This document shows, piece by piece, positions 26,839-36,352 of a DNA stretch of 64,000 nucleotides (its first letter is position 1; the number at the start of each line of letters is the position of its first letter). Both the position numbers and the translations under genes were made by a program. The stretch is from Thiotrichaceae bacterium (GTDB lineage Bacteria; Pseudomonadota; Gammaproteobacteria; Thiotrichales; Thiotrichaceae), in NCBI GenBank assembly GCA_026989335.1, contig JALSJN010000011.1, positions 34,977-98,976 on the forward strand, read 5' to 3'. The notes below the pieces were generated by a model. The model was not told where the DNA came from. It saw nothing but the letters and a program-made list of their open reading frames with translations, and made no database searches.

Positions 26839-27606
26839 ATGAAAGAGACAGTCGGGACAATCTTAAAAAAGTGGCGTAAACAAAGGCGATATAGCCAATT
26901 ACTATTAGCACTAGAATTGGATGTATCTAATAAACACATCAGCTTTATTGAGACAGGCAAGTCGAAACCTAGCCAGTCAATGATAATAAGAATCGCTACT
27001 TTTCTTAATTTGCCTAAACGAGAAATAAACCAAGCACTCAATTTAGCGGGTTATGCGCCCCTATATTCAGAACTACCTATAAATGATAAAAACTTGAAGC
27101 CGGTGTTCGACGCGATTGAGCAAATGATTGAAAGCCATATGCCTTACCCCGCAATAGTTTTAGATCAAAATTGGAACGTAATAAAAGCGAATGTATCAGC
27201 GCAAACATTATTAGTAGAGTTAGGTTATGAAGGTGAGAAAAACTTAATTGAAGCGTTAATTAAGGATAAGCCAGACAGCTCGAAAATTATTAACTGGTAT
27301 GAAGTTGTTTCAATAGTTTTAAGCCGTTTAAAACAAGAAATTAATTTATTGGGTAATCCAGAAAAACTAATAAAACTTGAAAAAAAATTATCAGAACGTA
27401 CTTTAGCTTATGCCGATTCTGATGTATTTAACGAATTAGAAGCGGTTATCACCTCCAAATTCAATTTATCCAAAGGTGAGTATTCGTTTTTCTCAATCAT
27501 GGCTCAGCTGGGTACGGTTCAGGATGTTGCCGTGAGTGAATATAAAGTTGAGTTGATGTTTCCTGCGGATGAGAAAACGAAAGCGTACTATCCTAGCTCC
27601 CCCTAG
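26839..27606 (+). CDS. XRE-family regulator with MmyB-like ligand domain
   Basis: 255 residues. The N-terminal helix-turn-helix (about 5-62: TILKKWRKQRRYSQLLLALE, then VSNKHISFIETGKSKPSQ) is followed by an MmyB-type domain (from about 90, DAIEQMIESHMPYPAIVLDQNWNVI). In related proteins the C-terminal domain binds a small ligand, possibly a lipid. The GYAPLY junction is typical. It is divergent from the small membrane-protein gene, suggesting local regulation. It ends just before a perfect 16-base palindrome. Confidence 0.88.
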   Translation: MKETVGTILKKWRKQRRYSQLLLALELDVSNKHISFIETGKSKPSQSMIIRIATFLNLPKREINQALNLAGYAPLYSELPINDKNLKPVFDAIEQMIESHMPYPAIVLDQNWNVIKANVSAQTLLVELGYEGEKNLIEALIKDKPDSSKIINWYEVVSIVLSRLKQEINLLGNPEKLIKLEKKLSERTLAYADSDVFNELEAVITSKFNLSKGEYSFFSIMAQLGTVQDVAVSEYKVELMFPADEKTKAYYPSSP

Positions 27607-27616
27607 ATAAACGCAA

Positions 27617-27632
27617 GCGAGAGCGCTCTCGC
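27617..27632. terminator. Perfect 16-base palindrome after the regulator gene
   Basis: GCGAGAGCGCTCTCGC is perfectly self-complementary, 11 bases after the XRE/MmyB stop. It could act as a terminator stem without a clear T run, or as a protein-binding site. Confidence 0.4.
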
Positions 27633-27671
27633 TGTTCTATCTATAGGGCTTAAACTTTGTCTCTCACCCCC

Positions 27672-27712
27672 AAAAAAAAAGCCCCTTGATATTGACTATC
27701 AAGAGACTTTTT
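27672..27712 (-). terminator. Terminator of the cus operon and microprotein gene
   Basis: On the minus strand AAAGTCTCTTGATA, a five-base loop and TATCAAGGGGCTTT pair with one or two mismatches and are followed by nine T. It lies 20 bases after the stop of the 28-residue ORF and would close transcripts coming from the cus genes. Confidence 0.85.
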
Positions 27713-27731
27713 AAAATTCTATTTCTAACTG

Positions 27732-27818
27732 CTACATAAACACCGATGAAAAAAACATCACCCAAGAAAAAGCGATTAAGGCAAAAACGATGTACATAGG
27801 AATAGTAAAACTCCACAT
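27732..27818 (-). CDS. 28-residue hydrophobic membrane microprotein
   Basis: ATG at 27818 with GGAG six bases upstream, an excellent ribosome site, and TAG at 27734-27732. The peptide starts MWSFTIPMYIVFALIAFSWV and continues with MFFSSVFM, a single membrane span with almost no charge. It lies 118 bases after the last cus gene and just before a strong terminator, so it is either the tail of that operon or a separate gene. Its shape recalls short subunits of membrane complexes such as CydX-type or copper-transport peptides, but I recognise no family. Confidence 0.6.
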   Translation of the reverse strand: MWSFTIPMYIVFALIAFSWVMFFSSVFM

Positions 27819-27936
27819 GGCGAACTCCATTTAATTGATACGAACTTGGCGGGAAAGATAGCGCAATCGCTTTGAGCTGTCAAAGGTGTTTTTTACCTTA
27901 TTCTTAAAAGGCGTATTTAAAGGTTCAGAATGGTTA

Positions 27937-29472
27937 TTACTTACCTAATAAACGAGCTATTTTACTGATCTCGATATTCATATCCCTGAGTGCTTGATTG
28001 GATAATAAACGGTATTTTAATAAAATTTCTTGTGCATCTAATACTTGGATATAGCCTGCGCCATCAGCCTCGTAGTTATTTTTAGCAACTTGCAGTGCTT
28101 CTTTGGCTTTGGGTAAAATCTTACTCTGATAAAGCTGGTAGGTTCGTTGTTGTGATTGATAACGCGATAAAGCTTGCTGAATATCATCGGCGGTTTGTGT
28201 TTCTAGGGATTTAATTTTTAATTGTAAGGCTTTGTACTTTTGCTTTGTTTCGATGAGATAAGCATCATTTTTGGCAAAGTAGCTGTTCATTTTAACTTTT
28301 GGCTTACTGTTAAAGCTGGCTTGTTGCGCGCCACTACCTACTTGTTTAGTGGTTTTATTTTGGAAGCGACTAAAGCCCGCATCAAAATCAGGATAAAAAC
28401 GTTTCTCACTTAAGCGAATAACCCTTGCCATTTTTTGTAAATCAGATTTAAGTAGCGCTATTTCAACACGATTAGCCTGTGCAATCTTAATTAACGGCTT
28501 AGCGTTACTTTGTTGTATTTTAAATGGTTTTAAGGGGTCTAAGCGGCCAAGTTTTAAATCAGGTGAAACATTCATTAGCGCATTAAGTTTCGCTTCTAAG
28601 GCACGTTTTTTATCTTTGGTGACTTGTAAACGATTGCGGTCTTTATCAAGTTCGATATCCACTTGAATCACGCTGTTTAAGTCGGCTGTGTTGCTCGAAT
28701 AATTATTATTAAGCTCATCTTTAAGTGCGTCTAATAAACCAATCTCTTGTTGAATAATCGTGATTTCGCGTTGGCTGTATTGCAAGTTGTAATAGGTTTG
28801 CTGAGATTGGCTAATAACATTTTGTGTGGTTTGTTTAAGTTTTAAGCGTGCCGTTTCAACAGCTTGATCAATAATTGCTGCTTTTAGCGTCATGAGCCCA
28901 GGAAAAGGAAAACCGGTTGCAACTGATTTATTATATTTTTGGGTGCTACCAGTAAGGCTTAAATCTTTGGTAAAAACGGCATATTGGGCGAGGATATCAT
29001 CCAAAAAGCTCACTTGATCATATTTGGCGAGGTTGGCTTGTGCCTCTGCAAAACTATTTTTAATCGCCAAATTATTTTTTAGCGCAATAGAAAGTATTGT
29101 TGTTAATTTGGCTTGTTTTTTTAGCGTACTTTCATACCCTGCTTGACCTTTCAAGTTCCGTACACTGGGGTTAGCGACAAACAAACCGTTGTTGCCGATG
29201 GTGCTTTTTAAGCGCTTATCTGCGCCTTTCTTTTTATGCCTGAGTTGGTTCTGTACTTTCTTGAGTTTTACAGCTTGTAAGGTTTGCTGATTTTCCTCTT
29301 GGGGCTTTATTTCAGGCTGATTTTTCAAATTATCATGCACATAGGCTGACAGGCTGTTTTTGTTAAAATCACTTTGCAGTTGATCTATTGTTTGGGTCGA
29401 ACTACAAGCGCTTAGCGTCAACACAATCGTTAAAGAGTAACTCAGTGGTAAGGTTTTGTGATGAAAACTCAT
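27937..29472 (-). CDS. Outer-membrane factor, TolC-like lipoprotein
   Basis: 511 residues with a lipoprotein signal (lipobox LSAC, about residue 23), a basic Lys/Gln-rich linker (about 50-110), then the TolC-type helical barrel in two repeats. It overlaps the preceding outer-membrane factor gene by four bases and is last in the cus operon. It differs from its neighbour in having the lipobox. It could form the channel for CusBA, mix with the other factor, or serve a different substrate. Family assignment is good; its place in the complex is inferred. Confidence 0.8.
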   Translation of the reverse strand: MSFHHKTLPLSYSLTIVLTLSACSSTQTIDQLQSDFNKNSLSAYVHDNLKNQPEIKPQEENQQTLQAVKLKKVQNQLRHKKKGADKRLKSTIGNNGLFVANPSVRNLKGQAGYESTLKKQAKLTTILSIALKNNLAIKNSFAEAQANLAKYDQVSFLDDILAQYAVFTKDLSLTGSTQKYNKSVATGFPFPGLMTLKAAIIDQAVETARLKLKQTTQNVISQSQQTYYNLQYSQREITIIQQEIGLLDALKDELNNNYSSNTADLNSVIQVDIELDKDRNRLQVTKDKKRALEAKLNALMNVSPDLKLGRLDPLKPFKIQQSNAKPLIKIAQANRVEIALLKSDLQKMARVIRLSEKRFYPDFDAGFSRFQNKTTKQVGSGAQQASFNSKPKVKMNSYFAKNDAYLIETKQKYKALQLKIKSLETQTADDIQQALSRYQSQQRTYQLYQSKILPKAKEALQVAKNNYEADGAGYIQVLDAQEILLKYRLLSNQALRDMNIEISKIARLLGK

Positions 29473-30905
29473 AGTTTTCTCCCCGTTAACTTTTCCATTT
29501 CAGCTAAGTTTTTCCAATAGTCAGCAATGGCGCGTTGATAAGCAAGTTGAAAGTTTAATGTGGTTGATTGTGTTTCTAAATACTGCGCGACCGAGCCTTT
29601 ATTCTCGCGTTGTTGAAGCTCAGCAATTTGCATTGTACGTTTGGCTTGGGGTATTAATTTTTTCCCATAAAGCGTGATTAAGCGTTGCGAGTTTTTCAGT
29701 TTAAAACTATTCACTTTAATACTGTTACGAAGGCTGTTTTGCAGCGCTTTTTTTTCTTCAATTTTCTTGAGTTGATTTAATCGTGCCTGCTCTTTTATGG
29801 CTTTATTTTTACCGTGATTAATGGGTAGATTCATCCCTATGCTAACGGCAACACCATCACGCCCACTGCGTGACAGGCCTTGCACATCTGATTCACCTAT
29901 TTGAGTGTAGCGGACCCCAAAGTCAAAATTAGGCAGGCTGGTATAACGCGCTAATTTAGTTTGAAGAGCACTTTTTTGTACGGCAAAATCTGCAATTCTT
30001 AGCTCTTCATTTTTATCCGCCCATTGATACAAATTGGCTAAACTATGCTTGAATTCAGCAGGCACGCGTGCGTATGGGTTTATTGCAAAACGCTGTTCAG
30101 GTTGGCGATTGAGTAAAGTATTTAAACGGGTTTTTTCGGTTGTGCGTAGCTCTTCTAATAACTGTACATCATAGGAGACTTGCGCATATTGGCTTTGTGC
30201 TTTTGCGACATCATTCAGCGTGCTGGCGCTGGCAGCGTATCCGGTAGTGGCGATATGGGTAATACGCTCTAAGACGCGTTTATTTTGTAAACTCAGGTGA
30301 ATCGCATTTTTGATATAAACCAGTTCAAAAAAGGATTTTTTAATCGCTACGATTAAGTCACGGCTGGCTTTTTGGTAACGTACTTTTGCCATGCTGATGT
30401 CTTTTTTAACTAGCTCCCCCTTCAAACCAAGCTTACCTTTAAAGGGTATTTTTTGGTTTAGTGAGAGTACCCGGTCTTGCGGCCCAAGGCGTGTTTCAAT
30501 CGGGTTGATTGATTCGCTATAAGTGATACGTGGGTCATTCAACGCAACGGCTTGTGGGTATTGTTGAATCAAGCTCTGCCAAGCTAACTTTTTGGATTTT
30601 AAATCTGGGTTTGATTGCATTGCAATTTTTATAAGTTGATTAAGTTGGCTGTAGGGTGGTTTTTTAGGTGCTACTTTTTTATGCTGAGTTTTAGCTCTAT
30701 TTATGTATTTTCTCTTCTTTGCTAAAGCTTGTTTTTTTAAGGCTTTGACTTTTTGTAAGGTTTTTTGCTTTTTTAATTGTGCAGCACTTTTTGCTTGCCC
30801 GTTTTTTGCAACAACACTAATTTTGGCCTTTTGCTGGGGAGAGGCCATCACAATGGCAGGGCTAATTAGACACACCATCATCAAGCTAGTTTTTATGTTT
30901 TTCAT
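29469..30905 (-). CDS. Outer-membrane factor, TolC/CusC-like
   Basis: 478 residues: a signal peptide (about 1-22, ending VMA-S), an extremely Lys/Ala/Gln-rich stretch (about 25-85), then the OEP-type helical barrel, with SYSESINPIETRLGP-like and LNQKIPFKGKLGLKGE segments usual for heavy-metal RND outer-membrane factors. It overlaps CusA by four bases and is the most likely outer-membrane partner of the pump. The lysine-rich stretch after the signal is unusual for the family. Confidence 0.85.
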   Translation of the reverse strand: MKNIKTSLMMVCLISPAIVMASPQQKAKISVVAKNGQAKSAAQLKKQKTLQKVKALKKQALAKKRKYINRAKTQHKKVAPKKPPYSQLNQLIKIAMQSNPDLKSKKLAWQSLIQQYPQAVALNDPRITYSESINPIETRLGPQDRVLSLNQKIPFKGKLGLKGELVKKDISMAKVRYQKASRDLIVAIKKSFFELVYIKNAIHLSLQNKRVLERITHIATTGYAASASTLNDVAKAQSQYAQVSYDVQLLEELRTTEKTRLNTLLNRQPEQRFAINPYARVPAEFKHSLANLYQWADKNEELRIADFAVQKSALQTKLARYTSLPNFDFGVRYTQIGESDVQGLSRSGRDGVAVSIGMNLPINHGKNKAIKEQARLNQLKKIEEKKALQNSLRNSIKVNSFKLKNSQRLITLYGKKLIPQAKRTMQIAELQQRENKGSVAQYLETQSTTLNFQLAYQRAIADYWKNLAEMEKLTGRKL

Positions 30906-33900
30906 TTTTTATTCTCCGTTTGCGCTTTTACTAAACCTTTTCTTTTCCAAATTAAATAGATGGCAGGAATCACCAGCAACGATAATAACGGCGCGGTAAT
31001 CATTCCACCAATCATTGGTGCAGCGATACGTTGCATAACATCTGAGCCTGTCCCTGAGCCGATCATTATTGGCACCAGCCCTGCAATAATAACCGCCACC
31101 GTCATTGCTTTAGGGCGTACTCGCATTACCGCACCTTCCATAATACCGTCTTTTAAATCAGCCACGGTTTTAAGCTTTCCATCCATTTTCTTTGCTAGTA
31201 CAGCGTTGTTTAAATAGATCAACATGATCACACCAAATTCAGCAGCCACCCCAGCCAGTGCGATAAAGCCCACGGCAACGGCAACTGAAAAGTTAAAATT
31301 AAGAATATATAAAAACCAAATGCCTCCGGCTAATGCAAAGGGTAATGAGAGCATAATAATAAGCGCGGCAACCATATCTTTAAAAGTTAGGTAAAGTAGT
31401 AACAGCACAATTAGCAGCATCATCGGCACCACTAAATTAAGCTTTTCTTTGACTCGCAGTAAATATTCATACTGCCCTGCGAAACTAATCGAGTAGCCCG
31501 CAGGGAGTTTGAGTTTATCGTTTAAAGCGGCACGGGCATCATCGACATAACTACCTAAATCAACATCGCGAATATCCACAAAAGTCCAACCGTTGAGTCT
31601 CGCATTCTCGGTTTTTATCATCGGAGGGCCTTCGCTAATGCTTATTTTAGCTACCCGAGACAGTGGAATATGTGCGCCTGAAGGTGTTACTAATGGCAGC
31701 TCTTTGAGCTTATCAATATCATCTCGGCTGTGACGTGGGTAGCGCAAGTTAATCGGGTAACGCTCTAAACCTTCAACGGTTTGGGTGATATTACTACCAC
31801 CTACGGCAGAGCTAATAATATCTTGAATATCCGCAATATTAAGCCCGAAGCGTGCTGCAGCGACGCGGTCTGGTTCTATATTAATGTAACGTCCACCCGA
31901 AACACGCTCAGAAAAAACGGAGGATGTTCCGGGTACGTCTTTTAAGATTGCTTCAATATCTTTGCCAATCTCTTCGATGACTTTTAAATCTTGCCCTGCA
32001 ATTTTAATCCCGACAGGGGTTTTGATGCCGGTTGCCAACATATCAATCCGCGTTTTTATGGGTTGCACCCATGCGTTGGTTAGCCCGGGAAATTTAACTA
32101 AATCATCCAACTCTTTGATGAGTTTTTTCAAGGTCATGCCAGCTCGCCATTCACTTTTTGGCTTTAATAAAATGGTGGTTTCTAGCATCGTTAAGGGTGC
32201 AGGGTCGGTGGCTGTTTCTGCGCGGCCGACTTTGCCAAAAACGCGCTCAACTTCGGGGACTGTTTTAATCAATTTATCGGTTTGCATCAATAGTTCTTGT
32301 GCCTTACCGATTGAGACACCGGGTAAGGTTGTTGGCATATAAAGTAGGTCGCCTTCTTCTAGTTCTGGCATAAATTCACTACCGATATTTTTAAGAGGAA
32401 TCCATGCGGAACTCATCACTAATAGTGAAACTAAAATAGTCATCCAAGGCATTTTTAAACAGAGTGTAAGAATAGGACGGTATAACCAGATTAAAAAACG
32501 TGAGATAGGGTTTTTGTTTTCATTTGGAATATTACCGCGAATCATGTAACCCATTAACACAGGCACTAGCGTAATGGCTAACCCTGCGGCTGCTGCCATC
32601 GAATAGGTTTTGGTAAAGGCGAGTGGCGAAAATAGCCGTCCTTCCTGAGCTTCTAGTGCAAAAATAGGAATAAAACTTAAAGTAATAATGAGTAATGAGA
32701 AGAACAGCGCGGGGCCAACTTCAACCGCAGATTCAGTAATCACCCGCCAGTGGTCTTGACCTTTGGGCACTTCACCAGTGTCTTTTTTCCATTTCTCCAG
32801 ATGCTTATGCGCATTTTCAATCATCACTATTGCACCATCAACCATCGCCCCAATAGCAATCGCGATTCCCCCCAAGGACATAATATTGGCATTGATACCT
32901 TGGCGCTCCATAATGGTAAAAGCAACCAAAATCCCAATGGGTAAACTGATGATCGCAACCAGTGCTGAGCGTAAGTGAAACAAGAATAAAAAGCAGACGA
33001 TAGCAACAACGGCGAACTCTTCTAGCAGTTTCTCTTTTAAATTATCGACGGCGCTGAGAATTAATTTAGAGCGGTCGTAAGTCGTAATAATTTCTACGCC
33101 TTCTGGCAAACCCGCTTTTATCTGCTCTATTTTTTTCTTGGTATCTTCGATCACTTGCAAGGCATTTTCGCCATAGCGCATGACGACGATACCACCCACC
33201 ACTTCGCCCTCGCCATCCAACTCAGCGATGCCACGACGCATTTGCGGACCAATCCGAACTTTGGCAATATCGCGTAATAAAATTGGCGCACCGGTTTCTT
33301 TATTTAAACTGACGGGTATCGTTTCAATATCATCAATATTTTTTAGATAACCTTTGGAGCTGATCATATATTCAGCTTCGCCTAGCTCCATCACCGAGCC
33401 GCTGGTTTCTTGGTTCGCCCTTTGTATGGCACGTTTTAGCTGACCTAAAGTAATGCCGTAAGCGCGGAGGTTATTCGGATCGGCCGTTACTTGATATTGC
33501 TTAACCATACCGCCGATGGTGGCGATTTCAGAAACACCCGGCACAGTTTGTAACTCAAATTTTACAAACCAATCCTGTAATGAACGCAGTTGGGATAAGT
33601 CGTGTTTGTTGGTTTTATCCACCAATGCGTATTCATAAACCCAGCCAACCCCTGTGGCATCAGGGCCTAAGCGTGGTTCTACCCCTTTAGGTAATTGGCT
33701 GGCGGCTTGACTTAAATATTCTTGAACTCTGGCGCGCGCCCAATAAATATCAGTGCCATCTTCAAAAATAATGTAAACATAGGAATCCCCAAAAAATGAA
33801 AAACCACGCACAACAGTTGCCTTTGGTACACTTAACATAGTGGTGGTGATGGGATAAGTCACCTGATCTTCTACTACTTGGGGTACTTGACCGGGGAAGC

Positions 33901-34054
33901 TGGTTTTAACAATAACCTGCACATCAGATAAATCTGGAATTGCATCCAGCGGTGTTTTGCTGAGTGAAATTACCCCCCAGCCTGTTAATAGTAGGGTGAT
34001 CATTATGACTAGAAAACGGTTCTTTATTGAGGCCTCTATAATCGTAGCTAGCAT
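30902..34054 (-). CDS. cusA: CusA-type heavy-metal RND efflux pump
   Basis: 1,050 residues with twelve membrane segments and the heavy-metal RND pattern. The early TYPITTTMLSVPKATVVRGF and RARVQEYLSQ segments are clear, as are methionines in segments that in E. coli CusA carry the copper/silver-binding triad (LLYMPTTLPGVS, PLTMLETTI, RIDMLATGIK). It drives monovalent copper or silver from periplasm or cytoplasm to the outside using the proton gradient. It overlaps cusB by one base and the next outer-membrane gene by four. The number of aligned methionines suggests Cu/Ag rather than Co/Zn/Cd; this is from memory of the family. Confidence 0.93.
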   Translation of the reverse strand: MLATIIEASIKNRFLVIMITLLLTGWGVISLSKTPLDAIPDLSDVQVIVKTSFPGQVPQVVEDQVTYPITTTMLSVPKATVVRGFSFFGDSYVYIIFEDGTDIYWARARVQEYLSQAASQLPKGVEPRLGPDATGVGWVYEYALVDKTNKHDLSQLRSLQDWFVKFELQTVPGVSEIATIGGMVKQYQVTADPNNLRAYGITLGQLKRAIQRANQETSGSVMELGEAEYMISSKGYLKNIDDIETIPVSLNKETGAPILLRDIAKVRIGPQMRRGIAELDGEGEVVGGIVVMRYGENALQVIEDTKKKIEQIKAGLPEGVEIITTYDRSKLILSAVDNLKEKLLEEFAVVAIVCFLFLFHLRSALVAIISLPIGILVAFTIMERQGINANIMSLGGIAIAIGAMVDGAIVMIENAHKHLEKWKKDTGEVPKGQDHWRVITESAVEVGPALFFSLLIITLSFIPIFALEAQEGRLFSPLAFTKTYSMAAAAGLAITLVPVLMGYMIRGNIPNENKNPISRFLIWLYRPILTLCLKMPWMTILVSLLVMSSAWIPLKNIGSEFMPELEEGDLLYMPTTLPGVSIGKAQELLMQTDKLIKTVPEVERVFGKVGRAETATDPAPLTMLETTILLKPKSEWRAGMTLKKLIKELDDLVKFPGLTNAWVQPIKTRIDMLATGIKTPVGIKIAGQDLKVIEEIGKDIEAILKDVPGTSSVFSERVSGGRYINIEPDRVAAARFGLNIADIQDIISSAVGGSNITQTVEGLERYPINLRYPRHSRDDIDKLKELPLVTPSGAHIPLSRVAKISISEGPPMIKTENARLNGWTFVDIRDVDLGSYVDDARAALNDKLKLPAGYSISFAGQYEYLLRVKEKLNLVVPMMLLIVLLLLYLTFKDMVAALIIMLSLPFALAGGIWFLYILNFNFSVAVAVGFIALAGVAAEFGVIMLIYLNNAVLAKKMDGKLKTVADLKDGIMEGAVMRVRPKAMTVAVIIAGLVPIMIGSGTGSDVMQRIAAPMIGGMITAPLLSLLVIPAIYLIWKRKGLVKAQTENKK

Positions 34055-35544
34055 TATTTATCCTCAGTTAGGCGACGGAAGCTGGCTTTTAGGTTACTTT
34101 CAGAATCAATCATAAACTGCCCTGAAGCGACGATTCTATCGCCTTCTGCAAGCCCTTCTACGATTTCAACCCTGCCGTTGGATTTCATTCCTATTTTTAT
34201 TTCTATGGGTTGGTATCTAAGCCGTTTCGCACCTTCTTCGCTGATGACTTTTACGATGCGCGGGCTATTTTCATAATAAATAATGGCTTCTGATGGCACG
34301 CTTAAAACCTGCTTACTGCTGCTGAATATCGACACATCAGCAAACATATTGGGCTTTAGTAATTGTTTAGGCGTGGCAATTTGCAAACGAACTTTTAAGG
34401 TGCGCGTTTTAGGATTTAATTCAGGGTAGATATAATCAACCTGCCCCTGCCAAACTTTTCCCGGCACACCTTGCACTTGAACTTCAGCTTTATCACCGAT
34501 ATTAACCCACGTGAGTTGATGCTCGAAAACATCCACAATCACCCAAACCGATGACAAGTCAGCGATGGTGTATAGCTCATTTTGTGGCGTTACGTACATG
34601 CCATTTCTAATACCAACTTTGACCACCACGCCATCATGTTTAGCGATAATGGGAATCGTATTTTGTGACTTTCCTTTTTTAGCCACCGTTTCAATTACAC
34701 TATTGGGTACGTTTAAATCACGCAAACGGATTTTTGAAGATTCTGTTAATGAGGAGCCCCGTCCGCCTGATAGTTGAGAAGTGCGCCTGCTGGCGAGGAT
34801 TAAATCTTTTTGCGCGGCAACTATTTCAGGGGAATAAAAATCCAGCAATGAATGCCCTTGCGTTATTGGATCACCCAGCGACTTAGCATAGACCTTTTCT
34901 ACCCAGCCTTTGGCGCGTACATGTACATGATGCAGACTATCTTCATTATAAGTAACAGAACCAATGGTTTTAATGGCGCGTGATAATTCTTGTTTTTTCA
35001 CCGTAACACTGCGGACTCCCATATTTTGAGCGGTACTCGCGTTAATGGTAATTCTGGGTAAGCCTTCATCGGCGGTGTCATCCTCGGCTTCTTCATAAAC
35101 AGGGACTAAGTCCATTCCCATCGGTGATTGCCCAGGCTCATCACGGCGAAAGTTCGCATCCATTGGTGCGACCCAATAGGCTATTTTCTTTTCTTTTTTC
35201 TGCTTCGTTAGTGGTTTTTCTTCTTCTGGCTCAGCTTCTTTTAAAACTAAATCCATCCCACAAATCGGGCAGCTACCTTCTTCGCCTTTAACGATTTGCG
35301 GGTGCATTGGGCACACATAGTTTGGGTCTGAGTGACGTTTTGAGTGCTCTACAACAGTATCGTTTTTAACCTCATTAATGCCTATGGTTGTTGAAAATGT
35401 TTCGTCGTAGCTTTTTGAGGTTAGTTTTGCCACCGTATTATTGTAAATGCTTTTATGCTCTGCCTCATCGGTTACAAACCAAACGGCGCTGAGTAAAATG
35501 GCAATAAGGATAAAAAAACTAACAGTTTTTAGAATAGATTTCAT
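34054..35544 (-). CDS. cusB: CusB-type periplasmic adaptor with metal-binding domains
   Basis: About 496 residues from the ATG at 35544 (AGAG nearby); an in-frame upstream TTG is rejected because the signal anchor MKSILKTVSFFILI begins here. Two heavy-metal-binding modules lie near the N-terminus: YVCPMHPQIVKGEEGSCPICGMDL and, less complete, YWVAPMDANFRRDEPGQSPMGMDL, in which Cys is lost. Then come barrel-sandwich, hairpin and beta-barrel domains. It passes periplasmic copper or silver to CusA. The second, cysteine-free module is of the kind that binds Cu(I) with Met. Confidence 0.92.
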   Translation of the reverse strand: MKSILKTVSFFILIAILLSAVWFVTDEAEHKSIYNNTVAKLTSKSYDETFSTTIGINEVKNDTVVEHSKRHSDPNYVCPMHPQIVKGEEGSCPICGMDLVLKEAEPEEEKPLTKQKKEKKIAYWVAPMDANFRRDEPGQSPMGMDLVPVYEEAEDDTADEGLPRITINASTAQNMGVRSVTVKKQELSRAIKTIGSVTYNEDSLHHVHVRAKGWVEKVYAKSLGDPITQGHSLLDFYSPEIVAAQKDLILASRRTSQLSGGRGSSLTESSKIRLRDLNVPNSVIETVAKKGKSQNTIPIIAKHDGVVVKVGIRNGMYVTPQNELYTIADLSSVWVIVDVFEHQLTWVNIGDKAEVQVQGVPGKVWQGQVDYIYPELNPKTRTLKVRLQIATPKQLLKPNMFADVSIFSSSKQVLSVPSEAIIYYENSPRIVKVISEEGAKRLRYQPIEIKIGMKSNGRVEIVEGLAEGDRIVASGQFMIDSESNLKASFRRLTEDK

Positions 35545-35638
35545 GGTTTTCTCTAAAGGCAATATTGAGTACAACACTTTACAAGTACTGTCATAAGGGT
35601 GTGCGGATAATATGTGTTCAGTCTAATTCGAAGTAGAC

Positions 35639-36004
35639 TTATTTAGAGAAATTGCGTGGAGGTCGATAGAGTGAAGAAAACGTAGCGAAAACTTGAAAGG
35701 TATAAGTGACGCTATCAAACGAAGCTAACTGAGGGTATATGAGTTCATCGTTCTCTAAACTTATCAGATTGAAATTAGCTTGAGCATGATCACAGTCGCA
35801 TTCATCACAATGCAGACAGAGGGTTTTTTCAGGTTTTTCGCAGCAATCGTGATCTGCCATCATGGTGCCAGGTTGGGCATCGGCTGTTGTAGTGTTGTCA
35901 GACATATTACATGAAAACGATTGTCCAAATGCAGAAGTCAGCGGTACGATCATCATTAATAAAATGAGCAGATAGGCAGCTTGCTTCTTGAAGTGTTTAT
36001 TCAT
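35639..36004 (-). CDS. Small exported Cys/His-rich protein preceding the cus operon
   Basis: 121 residues: a signal peptide (about 1-27), then a Cys/Met/His-rich middle (about 32-75: SCNMSD, TMMADHDCCEK, LCLHCDECDCDHAQ) and a conserved-looking tail (SLYRPPRN). Such small proteins are often found before heavy-metal RND operons in this class; they could bind copper in the periplasm. It is separated from cusB by about 95 bases and co-directional. The exact family name is uncertain. Confidence 0.7.
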   Translation of the reverse strand: MNKHFKKQAAYLLILLMMIVPLTSAFGQSFSCNMSDNTTTADAQPGTMMADHDCCEKPEKTLCLHCDECDCDHAQANFNLISLENDELIYPQLASFDSVTYTFQVFATFSSLYRPPRNFSK

Positions 36005-36222
36005 ATGCCTAAGTTTACGACAATTATATTTTTTTAGATGCTTTATTTACCCTAATCTCCAGATAGAAATGCGGACGAGCATGTAAGTATTTGGTTTTTC
36101 AAGGTTTTTTGGGTCGTCCGCGAAATCAAGGCTTGTGCTATCGTCGTGTTTTCTATCTAAGGATTAGGGATTATAAAAGCACTGGATTGAACCTTTTAAA
36201 GCGCGATACAACTAACTAAACT

Positions 36223-36260
36223 AGACTGTATTAGTGTTTTATAATATGCTAATACAGTCT
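36223..36260. promoter_or_regulatory. Perfect 12-base inverted repeat around a TATAAT-like box
   Basis: AGACTGTATTAG and CTAATACAGTCT are perfect complements separated by 14 bases that contain TATAAT. It lies between the divergent cus cluster and the rhodanese gene. The position and the -10-like loop favour an operator; there is no T run, so a terminator is less likely. Confidence 0.45.
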
Positions 36261-36352
36261 TTGGGGCTAGACACAATTACCCCACTCTATAACTAGAGAG
36301 TTTGCACAAGTCGCTGACGCGTGCAAAATATCTCAATAAAATTGGATTTTTT

